Position numbers and translations under genes: made by a program
In this document: positions 14,099 through 21,274 of the stretch, one piece after another
How the letters are laid out: each line of letters begins with the position of its first letter
How positions within the stretch are numbered: position 1 is the first letter of the stretch
Origin: an uncultured Pedobacter sp.
GTDB lineage: Bacteria > Bacteroidota > Bacteroidia > Sphingobacteriales > Sphingobacteriaceae
DNA: 21,274 bases
Assembly: GCF_946479715.1 (NCBI RefSeq)
Contig: NZ_CAMLHF010000090.1
Coordinates: forward strand, 1-21,274
Direction: 5' to 3'
The notes under the pieces: model-generated
The model's input: only the letters and a program-made list of their open reading frames with translations
The model's database searches: none
What the model was told of the DNA's origin: nothing

Positions 14099-15562
14099 AT
14101 GAGTACGAAAACTGCAGTTTCTCCATCAGAATTCGAATTGGTATCTGGTTTAGAAATCCACGTACAATTAAATACACACACAAAAATATTCTCGTCGGAT
14201 AGTGCTTCTTTTGGGGCAAAACCTAATGAGCATATCTCTGCTGTTTCACTGGCATTACCAGGCGCTTTGCCTAAACTGAATAAAGAGGTGGTTGCTAAAG
14301 CCGTGAGAATGGGGCTGGCGTTAAACTGCACCATTAACCAGCTCAATTTTTTTGATAGAAAGAATTACTTCTATGCCGATCTGCCTAAAGGGTACCAGAT
14401 CACTCAGGATAACAGACCAATCTGTCAAAATGGTTATCTGAATGTAACGCTAAGCAATGGTGAAGAAAAGCGCATCGGAATTAACAGGATACACCTTGAA
14501 GAGGATGCCGGTAAAAGTATGCATGATCAGAATGATCAATACTCTTACGTAGACCTAAACAGGGCAGGGGTTCCATTAATAGAGATTGTTACAGAACCGG
14601 ATATCAGAAGCTCAGAAGAAGCATCAGCTCTGCTGACAGAGATGAGGAAATTGGTTCGTCATTTAAATGTGAGTGATGGTAATATGGAAGAAGGAAGTTT
14701 GCGTTGTGATGCAAATATATCTATCCGAGAGGTTGGGGCTACAGAATTTGGAACGCGCTGCGAGGTGAAAAACCTAAACTCGATAAGAAACGTGCGCAGG
14801 GCAATGGATTTTGAGTTTAACAGACAAAAAGAAGTTGTTACTACCGGAGGCAGGATTATACAGAGTACATTGAACTTCGACGCTGAAGAAGGAACTACAT
14901 CGCCAATGCGGAGTAAGGAAGAGGCTAATGATTACAGGTATTTCCCGGATCCGGATCTGCCACCAATACATATTTCTGATGAGTGGCTGGAGCAGATAAA
15001 GGCTACAATGCTTGAACTGCCTGCAGAGATCTCTAAAAGGCTGGTAAAGGATTATGGAGTTAACACATCTGAAGCTACATTACTTGCTGAAGATATTGAT
15101 TTGCTTACCTATTTTAATTCGGCCTTGCCTATAGTTAAAAATACAAAAAGTCTGGTGAACTGGCTTACTGGTTCTATAAGGGCGTTACTAAGTGAACAAG
15201 AGATCACCATATCAGGATTTAAGGTTAGCCCTGTTCAACTTGCTGACGTAATTAACCTGGTAGATAATAAAAAGATCACCCAACAAATTGCGTTACAACA
15301 GCTATTGCCTTTGATTGTTGGTAATGAGGGTGCCGATGTAAATGAACTGGCTACTGAACATAACTTGCTAATTGTAGAAAATAGTGATGAACTGGCTGGT
15401 TTTGTGGATCAGGTGCTATCGAAATATGACGCGCAGGTACAAGCCTATAAAAAAGGAAAAAAAGGCGTGCTTGGGCTTTTTGTAGGTGAGGTAATGAAAC
15501 TTGCCAGGGGAAAAGCAGATCCTCAAAAAATAAATGAATTGTTACAAGAGAAATTAAAATAG
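14099..15562 (+). CDS. gatB: Asp-tRNA(Asn)/Glu-tRNA(Gln) amidotransferase subunit B
   Basis: The protein is 487 aa, normal length for GatB. It binds the mischarged tRNA and activates its carboxylate, working with GatA and GatC to make Gln-tRNA(Gln) or Asn-tRNA(Asn). Landmarks are SGLEIHVQLNTHTKIFS (16-32), RKNYFYADLPKGYQI (87-101), HLEEDAGK (132-139), DLNRAGVPLIEIVTEPD (152-168), then GNMEEGSLRCDANIS, and a C-terminal YqeY-like helical tail from about residue 340. gatA and gatC are not adjacent, so this is a solitary gatB. The next gene starts 8 bp after its stop and is probably co-transcribed. Confidence 0.97.
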   Translation: MSTKTAVSPSEFELVSGLEIHVQLNTHTKIFSSDSASFGAKPNEHISAVSLALPGALPKLNKEVVAKAVRMGLALNCTINQLNFFDRKNYFYADLPKGYQITQDNRPICQNGYLNVTLSNGEEKRIGINRIHLEEDAGKSMHDQNDQYSYVDLNRAGVPLIEIVTEPDIRSSEEASALLTEMRKLVRHLNVSDGNMEEGSLRCDANISIREVGATEFGTRCEVKNLNSIRNVRRAMDFEFNRQKEVVTTGGRIIQSTLNFDAEEGTTSPMRSKEEANDYRYFPDPDLPPIHISDEWLEQIKATMLELPAEISKRLVKDYGVNTSEATLLAEDIDLLTYFNSALPIVKNTKSLVNWLTGSIRALLSEQEITISGFKVSPVQLADVINLVDNKKITQQIALQQLLPLIVGNEGADVNELATEHNLLIVENSDELAGFVDQVLSKYDAQVQAYKKGKKGVLGLFVGEVMKLARGKADPQKINELLQEKLK

Positions 15563-15570
15563 TAAATATT

Positions 15571-16680
15571 ATGATGAAACGTATTGGGTATGTATTGGTG
15601 TTGTGTGTGGCTTTTGCAGCATGTAAGGATAAAAGTAAGTTTGTAATTAATGGGGAGTTTAAAAACGCTGCTCCAAAAAGCAAAGTTTACTTATTTGGTT
15701 TGCAAAAAGACAATGCTTTGCCATTAGATTCAACTGTGTTTTCTGAAAAAGGTGAATTTAAATTTACCCATTCTACCCCAGGGGCAGATTTCTTTAGGAT
15801 TTCTGCGGGCAATAACGAGTATATGATTATTGCAAAGAATGGCGATGAAATTAAAATCACTGCTGATTTGGCCGACAAATCATTAGCTTATACTACATCT
15901 GGTGCTGCTGAAGCTGATAAGCTACAGGAACTGAATACCACCAAGCATGAGTATATGACTAAGATCGCTGCTATACAAACCCAGTTTGATGAAGCGGTAT
16001 CTGCCCAGCCAGATAAGAGAGAAGCTATTATGGAGCAAATGCGACCTCAATATACTGCTGAAATTGAAGGGCTTAATAAAGCGGTATTAAAATTTGCTGA
16101 GGAGAATACAGAATCGTTAGCGGGCTTTTATGCCATAAACTTGTTAAATCCATCAGAATTTGAGAAAGAGATGGTGGCTTATTCTGATAAAATCAAAAGT
16201 AAGTTTAATGATAATGCTGCAGTAACTGAATTTTTAAAGAGAATGGCTAGCTTAAAGGCAGTTCAAATTGGTCAGGCTGCACCGGAATTTACCATAACCG
16301 GTATCGATGGAAAGCCTGTTAAGTTGTCTGATTTTAAAGGAAAATATGTATTGCTTGATTTTTGGGCTTCGTGGTGTATGCCATGCAGACAGGAAAATCC
16401 GAATGTGGTTAAAGCTTACAATACTTATAAAGATAAGAATTTTACCATATTGGGTATTTCTTTAGATAAAGACCCGGCGGCATGGAAAAAAGCCATTGCT
16501 GATGACAAACTAACCTGGAACCATGCCAGCGAATTAAGTGATTTTGAAGGTTCAACAGTTAGATTGTATCAAATAGAGGCTATCCCAAGTTCATTTATCA
16601 TAGATCCAAAAGGAACAATAGTTGCAAAGAATCTTCGTGGAGAAGAGCTTGATGCATTTTTAAATAAAACTTTACGCTAA
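15571..16680 (+). CDS. TlpA-type thioredoxin-like lipoprotein with DUF4369 domain
   Basis: The protein is 369 aa with lipobox AFAA-C18. The N-terminal region (about 24-110, FVINGEFKNAAPKSKVYLFG...) has the beta-rich DUF4369 pattern, the middle (112-226) is helical and the C-terminal ~140 residues form a thioredoxin fold. The active site is WCMPC (268-272) after KGKYVLLDFWAS, and the cis-proline is Pro339 (AIPSSF). Such membrane-anchored proteins act as extracytoplasmic thiol-disulfide reductases, for example in cytochrome maturation or disulfide repair; the partner is unknown. ATG occurs at both 15571 and 15574. The spacing to gatB suggests co-transcription rather than a functional link. Confidence 0.93.
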   Translation: MMKRIGYVLVLCVAFAACKDKSKFVINGEFKNAAPKSKVYLFGLQKDNALPLDSTVFSEKGEFKFTHSTPGADFFRISAGNNEYMIIAKNGDEIKITADLADKSLAYTTSGAAEADKLQELNTTKHEYMTKIAAIQTQFDEAVSAQPDKREAIMEQMRPQYTAEIEGLNKAVLKFAEENTESLAGFYAINLLNPSEFEKEMVAYSDKIKSKFNDNAAVTEFLKRMASLKAVQIGQAAPEFTITGIDGKPVKLSDFKGKYVLLDFWASWCMPCRQENPNVVKAYNTYKDKNFTILGISLDKDPAAWKKAIADDKLTWNHASELSDFEGSTVRLYQIEAIPSSFIIDPKGTIVAKNLRGEELDAFLNKTLR

Positions 16681-16688
16681 CCCTAAAT

Positions 16689-16767
16689 TCATGTTAATAT
16701 ACATGATGGTATTAACAATTTGTTAACATGAGTTTAACGGTATATTATAATTGATTACCTAATTTCG
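16689..16767 (+). promoter_or_regulatory. PhoB/PhoP-like direct-repeat box and promoter of the response regulator
   Basis: TTAAC occurs at 16712, 16723 and 16734, exactly 11 bp apart: TTAACA-n5-TTAACA-n5-TTAACG. Tandem TT(A/T)ACA repeats at 11-bp centres are the known pattern of PhoP boxes in Bacillus, and 11-bp direct repeats are also the unit of the E. coli pho box. A fourth copy lies inverted at 16692-16697, giving the 9-bp inverted repeat TCATGTTAA/TTAACATGA (16689-16697 and 16723-16731). TAATTTCG (16760-16767) is one base from TAnnTTTG, placing the repeats around the -35 to -55 zone where such regulators activate. Confidence 0.55.
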
Positions 16768-16785
16768 TAACAAATAATTAAAGCT

Positions 16786-17475
16786 ATGAGCACCGTAAAA
16801 CAGAAGATACTTATTGTTGATGACGAACCAGATATTTTAGAGTTAATTGAGTATAACTTAAAGAAAGAGGGATATCAGGTATTCTTAGCCAATAATGGTC
16901 AGGAAGGCATTACGATTGCAAAGAAGGTACATCCTGATTTAATTATCCTGGATATCATGATGCCAAAGATGGATGGTATTGAGGCATGCAGGTTAATGAG
17001 GGCTATTCCTGAGTTTAAAAATACTTTTATGGTGTTCTTAACAGCACGAAGTGAAGAGTATTCAGAAATAGCAGGATTTAATGTTGGTGCAGATGATTAT
17101 ATAGCTAAGCCAATTAAGCCTCGTGCACTGGTAAGTCGTATTAATGCGATATTAAGAAGAAATGCAAGCGGAGACGAAGTTTCTGATAATAAAGTTGAAA
17201 TAGGCGATTTGGTAATTGACAGAGAAGCGTACCTTGTTTTTCAGAATGGTAAAAAAGTGATTTTAGCTAAAAAAGAGTTTGAGTTACTTTATTTATTAGC
17301 CTCAAAACCAGGTAAGGTATATACCAGAGAATCCATTTTAAAGAATATTTGGGAAGATTCTGTAGTGGTTACCAACCGTACAATTGATGTGCACATTCGC
17401 AAGTTACGTGAGAAGTTAGGCGAAACTTATGTTGCTACTGTAAAAGGAGTGGGGTATAAATTCGAACTTTCTTAG
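16786..17475 (+). CDS. OmpR/PhoB-family response regulator
   Basis: The protein is 229 aa. The receiver domain (7-125) has acidic residues DDE (12-14), phospho-acceptor Asp56 in LIILDIMMPKMDG, Thr86 (FLTAR) and Lys108 (AKPIKP). The winged-helix DNA-binding domain (about 135-229) has the typical KKEFELLYLLASKPGKVYTRE, the recognition helix NRTIDVHIRKLREKLG (197-212) and the wing VKGVGYKFE. The closest style is PhoB/PhoP, and the promoter carries matching 11-bp direct repeats, so autoregulation is likely. No histidine kinase is next to it in the window, so it is an orphan here. Phosphate as the signal is a suggestion only. Confidence 0.93.
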   Translation: MSTVKQKILIVDDEPDILELIEYNLKKEGYQVFLANNGQEGITIAKKVHPDLIILDIMMPKMDGIEACRLMRAIPEFKNTFMVFLTARSEEYSEIAGFNVGADDYIAKPIKPRALVSRINAILRRNASGDEVSDNKVEIGDLVIDREAYLVFQNGKKVILAKKEFELLYLLASKPGKVYTRESILKNIWEDSVVVTNRTIDVHIRKLREKLGETYVATVKGVGYKFELS

Positions 17476-17483
17476 TACTTTTG
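17476..17483 (+). promoter_or_regulatory. -7 promoter box before the pseudouridine synthase gene
   Basis: TACTTTTG is an exact TAnnTTTG match beginning with the last base of the response-regulator stop codon. A start about 6 to 8 nt downstream (near 17490) would give a leader of about 95 nt for the gene at 17586. Confidence 0.45.
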
Positions 17484-17557
17484 CATTCTGGAAGATCATT
17501 GGGCTTTTTGCTACCTGTAGCGAATTAGCTCATTGATATCTTTACAGGCTGGAATGC
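17483..17557 (+). other. Long nested hairpin in the leader of the RluA-type gene
   Basis: Nested pairings span the gap: GCATTC/GAATGC (17483-17488 with 17552-17557), AAGAT/ATCTT (17492-17496 with 17538-17542), GGGCT/AGCTC with one G-U (17501-17505 with 17527-17531), TTT/GAA-type pairs, and GCTA-CCTG-TAGC (17510-17521) at the tip. There is no T-run after it, so it is not a simple terminator, and it does not fold as a tRNA. It may be a cis-regulatory leader or a small RNA. If transcription starts near 17490 the outermost stem is lost. Confidence 0.45.
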
Positions 17558-17585
17558 ACTAGTTACTTCTGAAAAACACACTGAA

Positions 17586-18308
17586 TTGAAATATCCTTCA
17601 TTTAAAGACATTATCCTATTCGAAAACGATGATTATATCGTTGTAAATAAACCACCTTTTGTCGCCTCTTTAGATGAGCGCGGCGGTTCTGGTGAAGTAA
17701 ACATCTTACGCCTTGCTAAACAATATAGTGCTGATGCACAGGTATGCCATCGCCTGGATAAAGAAACTTCGGGTGCAATTATTATTGCAAAAACGCCTGA
17801 GGCTTACCGTTCTGTAGCCATGCAATTTGAAAAGCGTAAGGTAAATAAAGTATATCACGCTGTTGTTGATGGTCAGTTTACTTTTAAGGACTTGTTTATA
17901 GACCTTCCTATTTTAAATGATGGGAATAAGAGTGTAACGATAGACCGTAAGGAAGGTAAACGTGCGGAAACGTATTTTAATTCTATTAAAAACTACAGAC
18001 ATTATACTCTGGTAGAGTGTAAACCAATAACTGGTAGAATGCACCAGATTCGTATACATTTAGCCACTCAGCGTGCTGCAATTGTTGGAGATCATATGTA
18101 TAAGGGGAAGCCTGTATACTTGTCGGCCATGAAAAAAGGATACCGCATTGCAAAAGACGATGAGGAACAACCCATTATGAAACGTTTTGCTTTGCATGCC
18201 CGCCATCTGGTTTTTAAAGGTCTTGATGATAAGGATATTGTAATTGATGCACCATATCCAAAAGATTTTGCTACGTTAATTAAATTGCTGGATAAATTTG
18301 ACGCTTAA
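17586..18308 (+). CDS. RluA-family RNA pseudouridine synthase, TTG start
   Basis: The protein is 240 aa. RluA-family enzymes isomerise uridine to pseudouridine in rRNA or tRNA. The catalytic motif is CHRLDKETSG (54-63) with nucleophile Asp58. Other marks are NDDYIVVNKPPFVAS (14-28), KVYHAVVDG (88-96) and GRMHQIRIHLATQ (150-162). There is no S4 domain, as in RluA-type short members. The frame is open back to a TAG at 17526 with no ATG or GTG, so TTG at 17586 is the best start, which together with the structured leader could keep expression low. The ClC gene begins 10 bp after the stop. The target RNA cannot be told from sequence alone. Confidence 0.92.
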   Translation: MKYPSFKDIILFENDDYIVVNKPPFVASLDERGGSGEVNILRLAKQYSADAQVCHRLDKETSGAIIIAKTPEAYRSVAMQFEKRKVNKVYHAVVDGQFTFKDLFIDLPILNDGNKSVTIDRKEGKRAETYFNSIKNYRHYTLVECKPITGRMHQIRIHLATQRAAIVGDHMYKGKPVYLSAMKKGYRIAKDDEEQPIMKRFALHARHLVFKGLDDKDIVIDAPYPKDFATLIKLLDKFDA

Positions 18309-18318
18309 AAGGTAGATT

Positions 18319-20103
18319 ATGTATATACGGCTGGTGAATTATATAGACTCAATTAACCATTACCGGAAAACTAAAATTTCTAACCGCAATTTCCTGGTTA
18401 TTGCTGCGCTGATTGTTGGTATTCTGGCCGGTCTTGCTGCTGCACTTTTAAAAACCTTAACACACCATATAGAAGATTTTCTGCAAACAGGCTTCCATTG
18501 GCAGTACAAATATTATCTGTATTTCTTTTTCCCTTTTATAGGGATACTTCTTTCGGTAATGTATGTTCGAAGATTCATCAGAAAAGGAAAATTTGAAACC
18601 GGGTTAACACCTCTACTGTATACAATTTCAAAAAAATCAAGTAAAGTAGAGCCCCATAACATCTATTCACAAATTATTACTGCAGCATTAACTGTTGGTT
18701 TTGGGGGATCTACAGGTTTGGAAGCTCCAATTGTGACCAGCGGAGGAGGTATTGGTTCTGTTGTAGGCAGATTTTTAGGCTTATCGTATCGTGAAACTAC
18801 GATGTTGCTGGCATGTGGCGCAGCAGCCGGAATATCTGCTGCATTTAATAGTCCAATTGCGGGTATTGTATTTGCCATAGAAATACTGCTTCCGGAATTC
18901 ACCATTCCTGCTTTTATACCGTTATTGCTCGCCTCTGCCACCGCTGCGGTAGTAGCTAGGTTCTTTTTTAATGAGCAGCTTTTCTTTCTGGTTACTGAAG
19001 GATGGAAGATGAACGCGCTTGTATATTACGTGTTGCTTGCCGTGTTAATTGGTCTTTTTTCTATTTATTTTACCAAAGCAAATTCAGTTATTAAATCCTT
19101 CTTTTATAAGATTAATCATCCATATAAACGCGTAGTTGTTGGTGGTTTGATGCTGGGTTTAATGGTTTTCCTGTTTCCAACATTATATGGGGAGGGTTAT
19201 ATTACCATTAAAAATCTGCTTGGCGGAAATTATACCAATGTAATAACCAACAGTATATTCTCTGAATATAGTAGTTTACCCTGGCTGGTTATCCTTTTTA
19301 CGGTAATTACCATTTTTGCCAAATCATGTGCTACTCTTATTACGCTAGGTGCCGGAGGGAATGGGGGTATTTTTGCGCCGAGCTTGGTTATTGGTGGTTT
19401 AATTGGTTTTGTGGTGGCATTTTCTGCAAATACTTTAGGAATAGCAAACCTGAATGTTGCCAATTTCATTGTGGCAGGTATGGCGGCTTCATTAAGCGCG
19501 ATTATGCATGCACCGCTTACAGGGATATTTTTAATTGCCGAGATCACCGGTGGTTATGTTTTAATGGTTCCATTGATGATTACATCTGCAATCTCTTATT
19601 TGATCAATCGGAGTGCAAATAAATATTCTATCTATACCAAACCTTTAGCAGAGAAGGGGGAACTGTTGTCGCATGAAGATAAAGACACTACCGTTCTTAA
19701 TATGATGAAGCTTAAATATCTTGTTGAAAAGGATTACCTTGTTTTAAATGAAGATGATTTGGTTTCGGTTAGAATGCCTGAAATTCTACTTTCTAAAAGA
19801 AATTTGTTTCCGGTTGTAAGTGCAGACAGGAGCTTTAAGGGTTTGGTGTTTGTTGAGGATGTTTTGAAGAGGAATGTTGCCGAAGAAGATAACCTTTCCG
19901 TGAATGACCTGATGCAGGCCACTCCAGATATTGTACTGGTTACTGATTCATTAAAAAAGGTGCTGGGAAAAATGGAAAAGGAAAACGCTTGGCTATTACC
20001 TGTTTTGGATGAAAGTGGTGCATACCTTGGGTTTGTATCCAAAACGGCAATTTTTAATAAGTACAGGGCTTTGTTAAGCAGGCAAGCGGATTATATGGAA
20101 TAA
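18319..20103 (+). CDS. ClC-family chloride channel/transporter with C-terminal CBS pair
   Basis: The protein is 594 aa. The membrane part (about 24-430) has the ClC motifs: GGSTGLEAPIV (129-139), with gating Glu135 in the place of GxEGP; GAAAGISAAFNSPIAGIVFAIE (167-188); GAGGNGGIFAPSLVIGG (344-360); and Tyr436 (NKYSIY), likely the central Tyr. The first selectivity motif GSGIP is altered to ETGLTP (93-98). The position of the internal proton glutamate (E203 of the E. coli exchanger) is Ile189, after Glu188. The cytoplasmic tail (about 455-590) resembles two CBS domains (LFPVVSADRSFKGLVFVEDV, LLPVLDESGAYLGFVSK). It is probably co-transcribed with the RluA-type gene. The transported anion and the mode, channel or exchanger, are uncertain. 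Confidence 0.93.
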   Translation: MYIRLVNYIDSINHYRKTKISNRNFLVIAALIVGILAGLAAALLKTLTHHIEDFLQTGFHWQYKYYLYFFFPFIGILLSVMYVRRFIRKGKFETGLTPLLYTISKKSSKVEPHNIYSQIITAALTVGFGGSTGLEAPIVTSGGGIGSVVGRFLGLSYRETTMLLACGAAAGISAAFNSPIAGIVFAIEILLPEFTIPAFIPLLLASATAAVVARFFFNEQLFFLVTEGWKMNALVYYVLLAVLIGLFSIYFTKANSVIKSFFYKINHPYKRVVVGGLMLGLMVFLFPTLYGEGYITIKNLLGGNYTNVITNSIFSEYSSLPWLVILFTVITIFAKSCATLITLGAGGNGGIFAPSLVIGGLIGFVVAFSANTLGIANLNVANFIVAGMAASLSAIMHAPLTGIFLIAEITGGYVLMVPLMITSAISYLINRSANKYSIYTKPLAEKGELLSHEDKDTTVLNMMKLKYLVEKDYLVLNEDDLVSVRMPEILLSKRNLFPVVSADRSFKGLVFVEDVLKRNVAEEDNLSVNDLMQATPDIVLVTDSLKKVLGKMEKENAWLLPVLDESGAYLGFVSKTAIFNKYRALLSRQADYME

Positions 20104-20135
20104 AAAAAGCTCCTGATTTTTTCAGGAGCTTTTTT
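20103..20135. terminator. Perfect bidirectional intrinsic terminator
   Basis: AAAAAAGCTCCTGA-TTTTT-TCAGGAGCTTTTTT forms a perfect 14-bp stem with a 5-T loop, and each strand ends in six T. It starts at the last base of the ClC stop codon and ends 2 bp before the stop of the convergent activator gene, so it ends both transcripts. Confidence 0.95.
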
Positions 20136-20137
20136 GT

Positions 20138-21274
20138 TTATTCTGTGGATCTTTTTAATCCGAATTTCTCGATCTTACTATATAAATGACTGCGCTGGAT
20201 ATCTATATCATCTGCAGTTTTGGATACATTCCAGTTGTTCTTTTCCAGTTTAAACTTGATGAATTCTTTTTCAGCATAGTCTTTGTAATCCTGAAAGTTA
20301 TTGAATTTATCGTAAGCCAGGGCTGGCGAAGGTGCTATCTGGGTAGATCCATTTGGAACACCTCCTGCTGCACCTATATTTGTTCCTCCGCTAGGATTTG
20401 CAAATACGGTTACATCATGATCTGTAATGGTTTTATCACTTAAAATGATCAGACGTTCGATCATGTTGTGTAATTCCCTAACGTTACCTGTCCATGGCAG
20501 ACTTTGTAATGCCGTCATGGCGCTATCACTGATCTTTTTAACCGGCATGCCGTATTCTTTACAAATTTCTTCAAGGAAGCTTTGTGCGATCTCCGGGATA
20601 TCATCAATGCGCTCACTTAGATGTGGAACATGTATGTTTATTACGTTTAGGCGGTGGTATAAATCCATACGGAAATTACCATCTTCGATTTCTTTTAAAA
20701 GATTTTTATTGGTAGCTGCCAGTACACGAACATTAACTTCAAGTTCTTTTTCGCCACCTACACGGGTGATTTTGTGTTCCTGTAATGCGCGCAAAACTTT
20801 TGCCTGAGCAGAAAGGCTCATGTCGCCAATTTCATCTAAAAACAGCGTTCCCCCATTGGCAAGTTCAAATTTACCTATACGCTGTTTTACGGCAGAGGTA
20901 AATGAGCCTTTTTCGTGGCCAAATAGTTCGCTCTCTATCAGTTCTGATGGAATGGCAGCACAGTTAACCTCGATAAGAGGGCTGTCGGCTCGATTCGACT
21001 TTTCGTGTAACCAACGTGCAACCAATTCTTTACCACTACCATTTGCTCCGGTTATTAATACCCTTGCTTCGGTAGGGGCAACACGCTCAATAGTTTCTTT
21101 AATTTTGTTAATATTCTCTGAACTACCCAGAATATCTCTTGTCTTGCTAACTTTTCTTTTTAATACTTTGGTTTCAGTAACTAAAGTACCTCTGTCGAGT
21201 GCATTTCTAACTGTAATCAGTAGCCTGTTTAGATCCGGTGGTTTTGAAATGAAATCAAATGCACCTTTTTTGCT
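20138..21274 (-). CDS. NtrC-family sigma-54-type response regulator, N-terminus cut by window edge
   Basis: The frame is open to base 21274, giving 378 residues here; about 80 to 90 N-terminal residues are missing. The right edge encodes the end of a receiver domain (KKGAFDFISKPPDLNRLL), with the conserved KP Lys. The AAA+ domain follows: Walker A GANGSGKE, ELFGHEKGSFTSA at 20891-20926, Walker B GGTLFLDEIGDM, arginine-finger region FRMDLYHRLNV and WTGNVRELHNMIERL. The tail is a Fis-type HTH (NWNVSKTADDIDIQRSHLYS). The sigma-54 contact loop GAFTGA is GSFTSA here (20891-20908), which keeps Phe and Thr but replaces Ala and the second Gly with Ser. The TTG at 21025 is internal, not the start. Target genes are unknown. 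Confidence 0.93.
   Translation of the reverse strand, partial: SKKGAFDFISKPPDLNRLLITVRNALDRGTLVTETKVLKRKVSKTRDILGSSENINKIKETIERVAPTEARVLITGANGSGKELVARWLHEKSNRADSPLIEVNCAAIPSELIESELFGHEKGSFTSAVKQRIGKFELANGGTLFLDEIGDMSLSAQAKVLRALQEHKITRVGGEKELEVNVRVLAATNKNLLKEIEDGNFRMDLYHRLNVINIHVPHLSERIDDIPEIAQSFLEEICKEYGMPVKKISDSAMTALQSLPWTGNVRELHNMIERLIILSDKTITDHDVTVFANPSGGTNIGAAGGVPNGSTQIAPSPALAYDKFNNFQDYKDYAEKEFIKFKLEKNNWNVSKTADDIDIQRSHLYSKIEKFGLKRSTE

Noticed and set aside
17483..17557. Possible tRNA or known riboswitch
   Set aside because: The fold is one long nested hairpin without a T-loop (GTTCRA), anticodon arm or CCA-proximal acceptor pattern, and I recognise no riboswitch core.
18663..19547. Antisense ORFs in the ClC gene
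   Set aside because: They lie opposite low-complexity membrane-helix codons and have no recognisable domain.
20186..20807. Plus-strand ORFs opposite the NtrC-type gene
   Set aside because: The minus strand encodes an unmistakable AAA+ domain; the plus-strand frames are shadows.
1..21274. CRISPR array, insertion sequence or prophage
   Set aside because: I found no spaced direct-repeat array, transposase or integrase, and no terminal inverted repeats with target duplications. The HmuY-like array looks like old gene duplication, not a mobile element.

Overview
The window looks like chromosomal DNA of a Bacteroidota bacterium, most likely Sphingobacteriaceae (Pedobacter-like). Support: AT-rich composition, HmuY-type lipoproteins, a TonB receptor with an N-terminal carboxypeptidase-regulatory-like domain, a DUF4369/TlpA lipoprotein, TAnnTTTG-type promoter boxes and no need for Shine-Dalgarno sites. 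The genus is inferred from protein style; no search was run.

Layout. 1-456: C-terminal part of an M19 membrane dipeptidase. 537-580: four 11-bp tandem repeats. 581-712 (minus): a 43-aa single-pass membrane protein. 814-3481 (minus): heme ABC importer hmuTUV. 3482-3832: divergent control region. 3833-13356 (plus): a long heme-uptake run made of a TonB receptor, heme oxygenase, AraC/PchR-type regulator, five successive HmuY-like lipoproteins and a lipoprotein S41 protease. 13388-13415: bidirectional terminator, then a minus-strand secreted basic protein. 14099-16680: gatB and a TlpA-type thioredoxin lipoprotein. 16786-20103: OmpR/PhoB-type response regulator, RluA-type pseudouridine synthase and a ClC chloride channel/transporter. 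20103-20135: perfect bidirectional terminator. 20138-21274 (minus): NtrC-type activator, cut by the window edge.

How it works together (inference). Surface HmuY-like lipoproteins would capture heme, perhaps helped by the S41 protease acting on hemoproteins. The TonB receptor would carry heme across the outer membrane and HmuTUV across the inner membrane. Heme oxygenase would open the ring to release iron, and the AraC/PchR-type protein would sense the substrate.

The strongest new signals are regulatory. Three near-palindromic boxes of one type (3525-3543, 3799-3817, 8643-8661) sit before hmuT, the TonB receptor and the second HmuY gene. The latter two promoters also share a 33-bp element with a 20-bp direct repeat (ATCCY...ATCCCGAAATGGT), upstream of an identical CATATTTG box. 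I read this as a dual switch: a Fur-like repressor plus the cluster's own AraC activator. Separately, the response regulator is preceded by three TTAAC repeats at exact 11-bp spacing, a PhoB/PhoP-type arrangement that suggests autoregulation.
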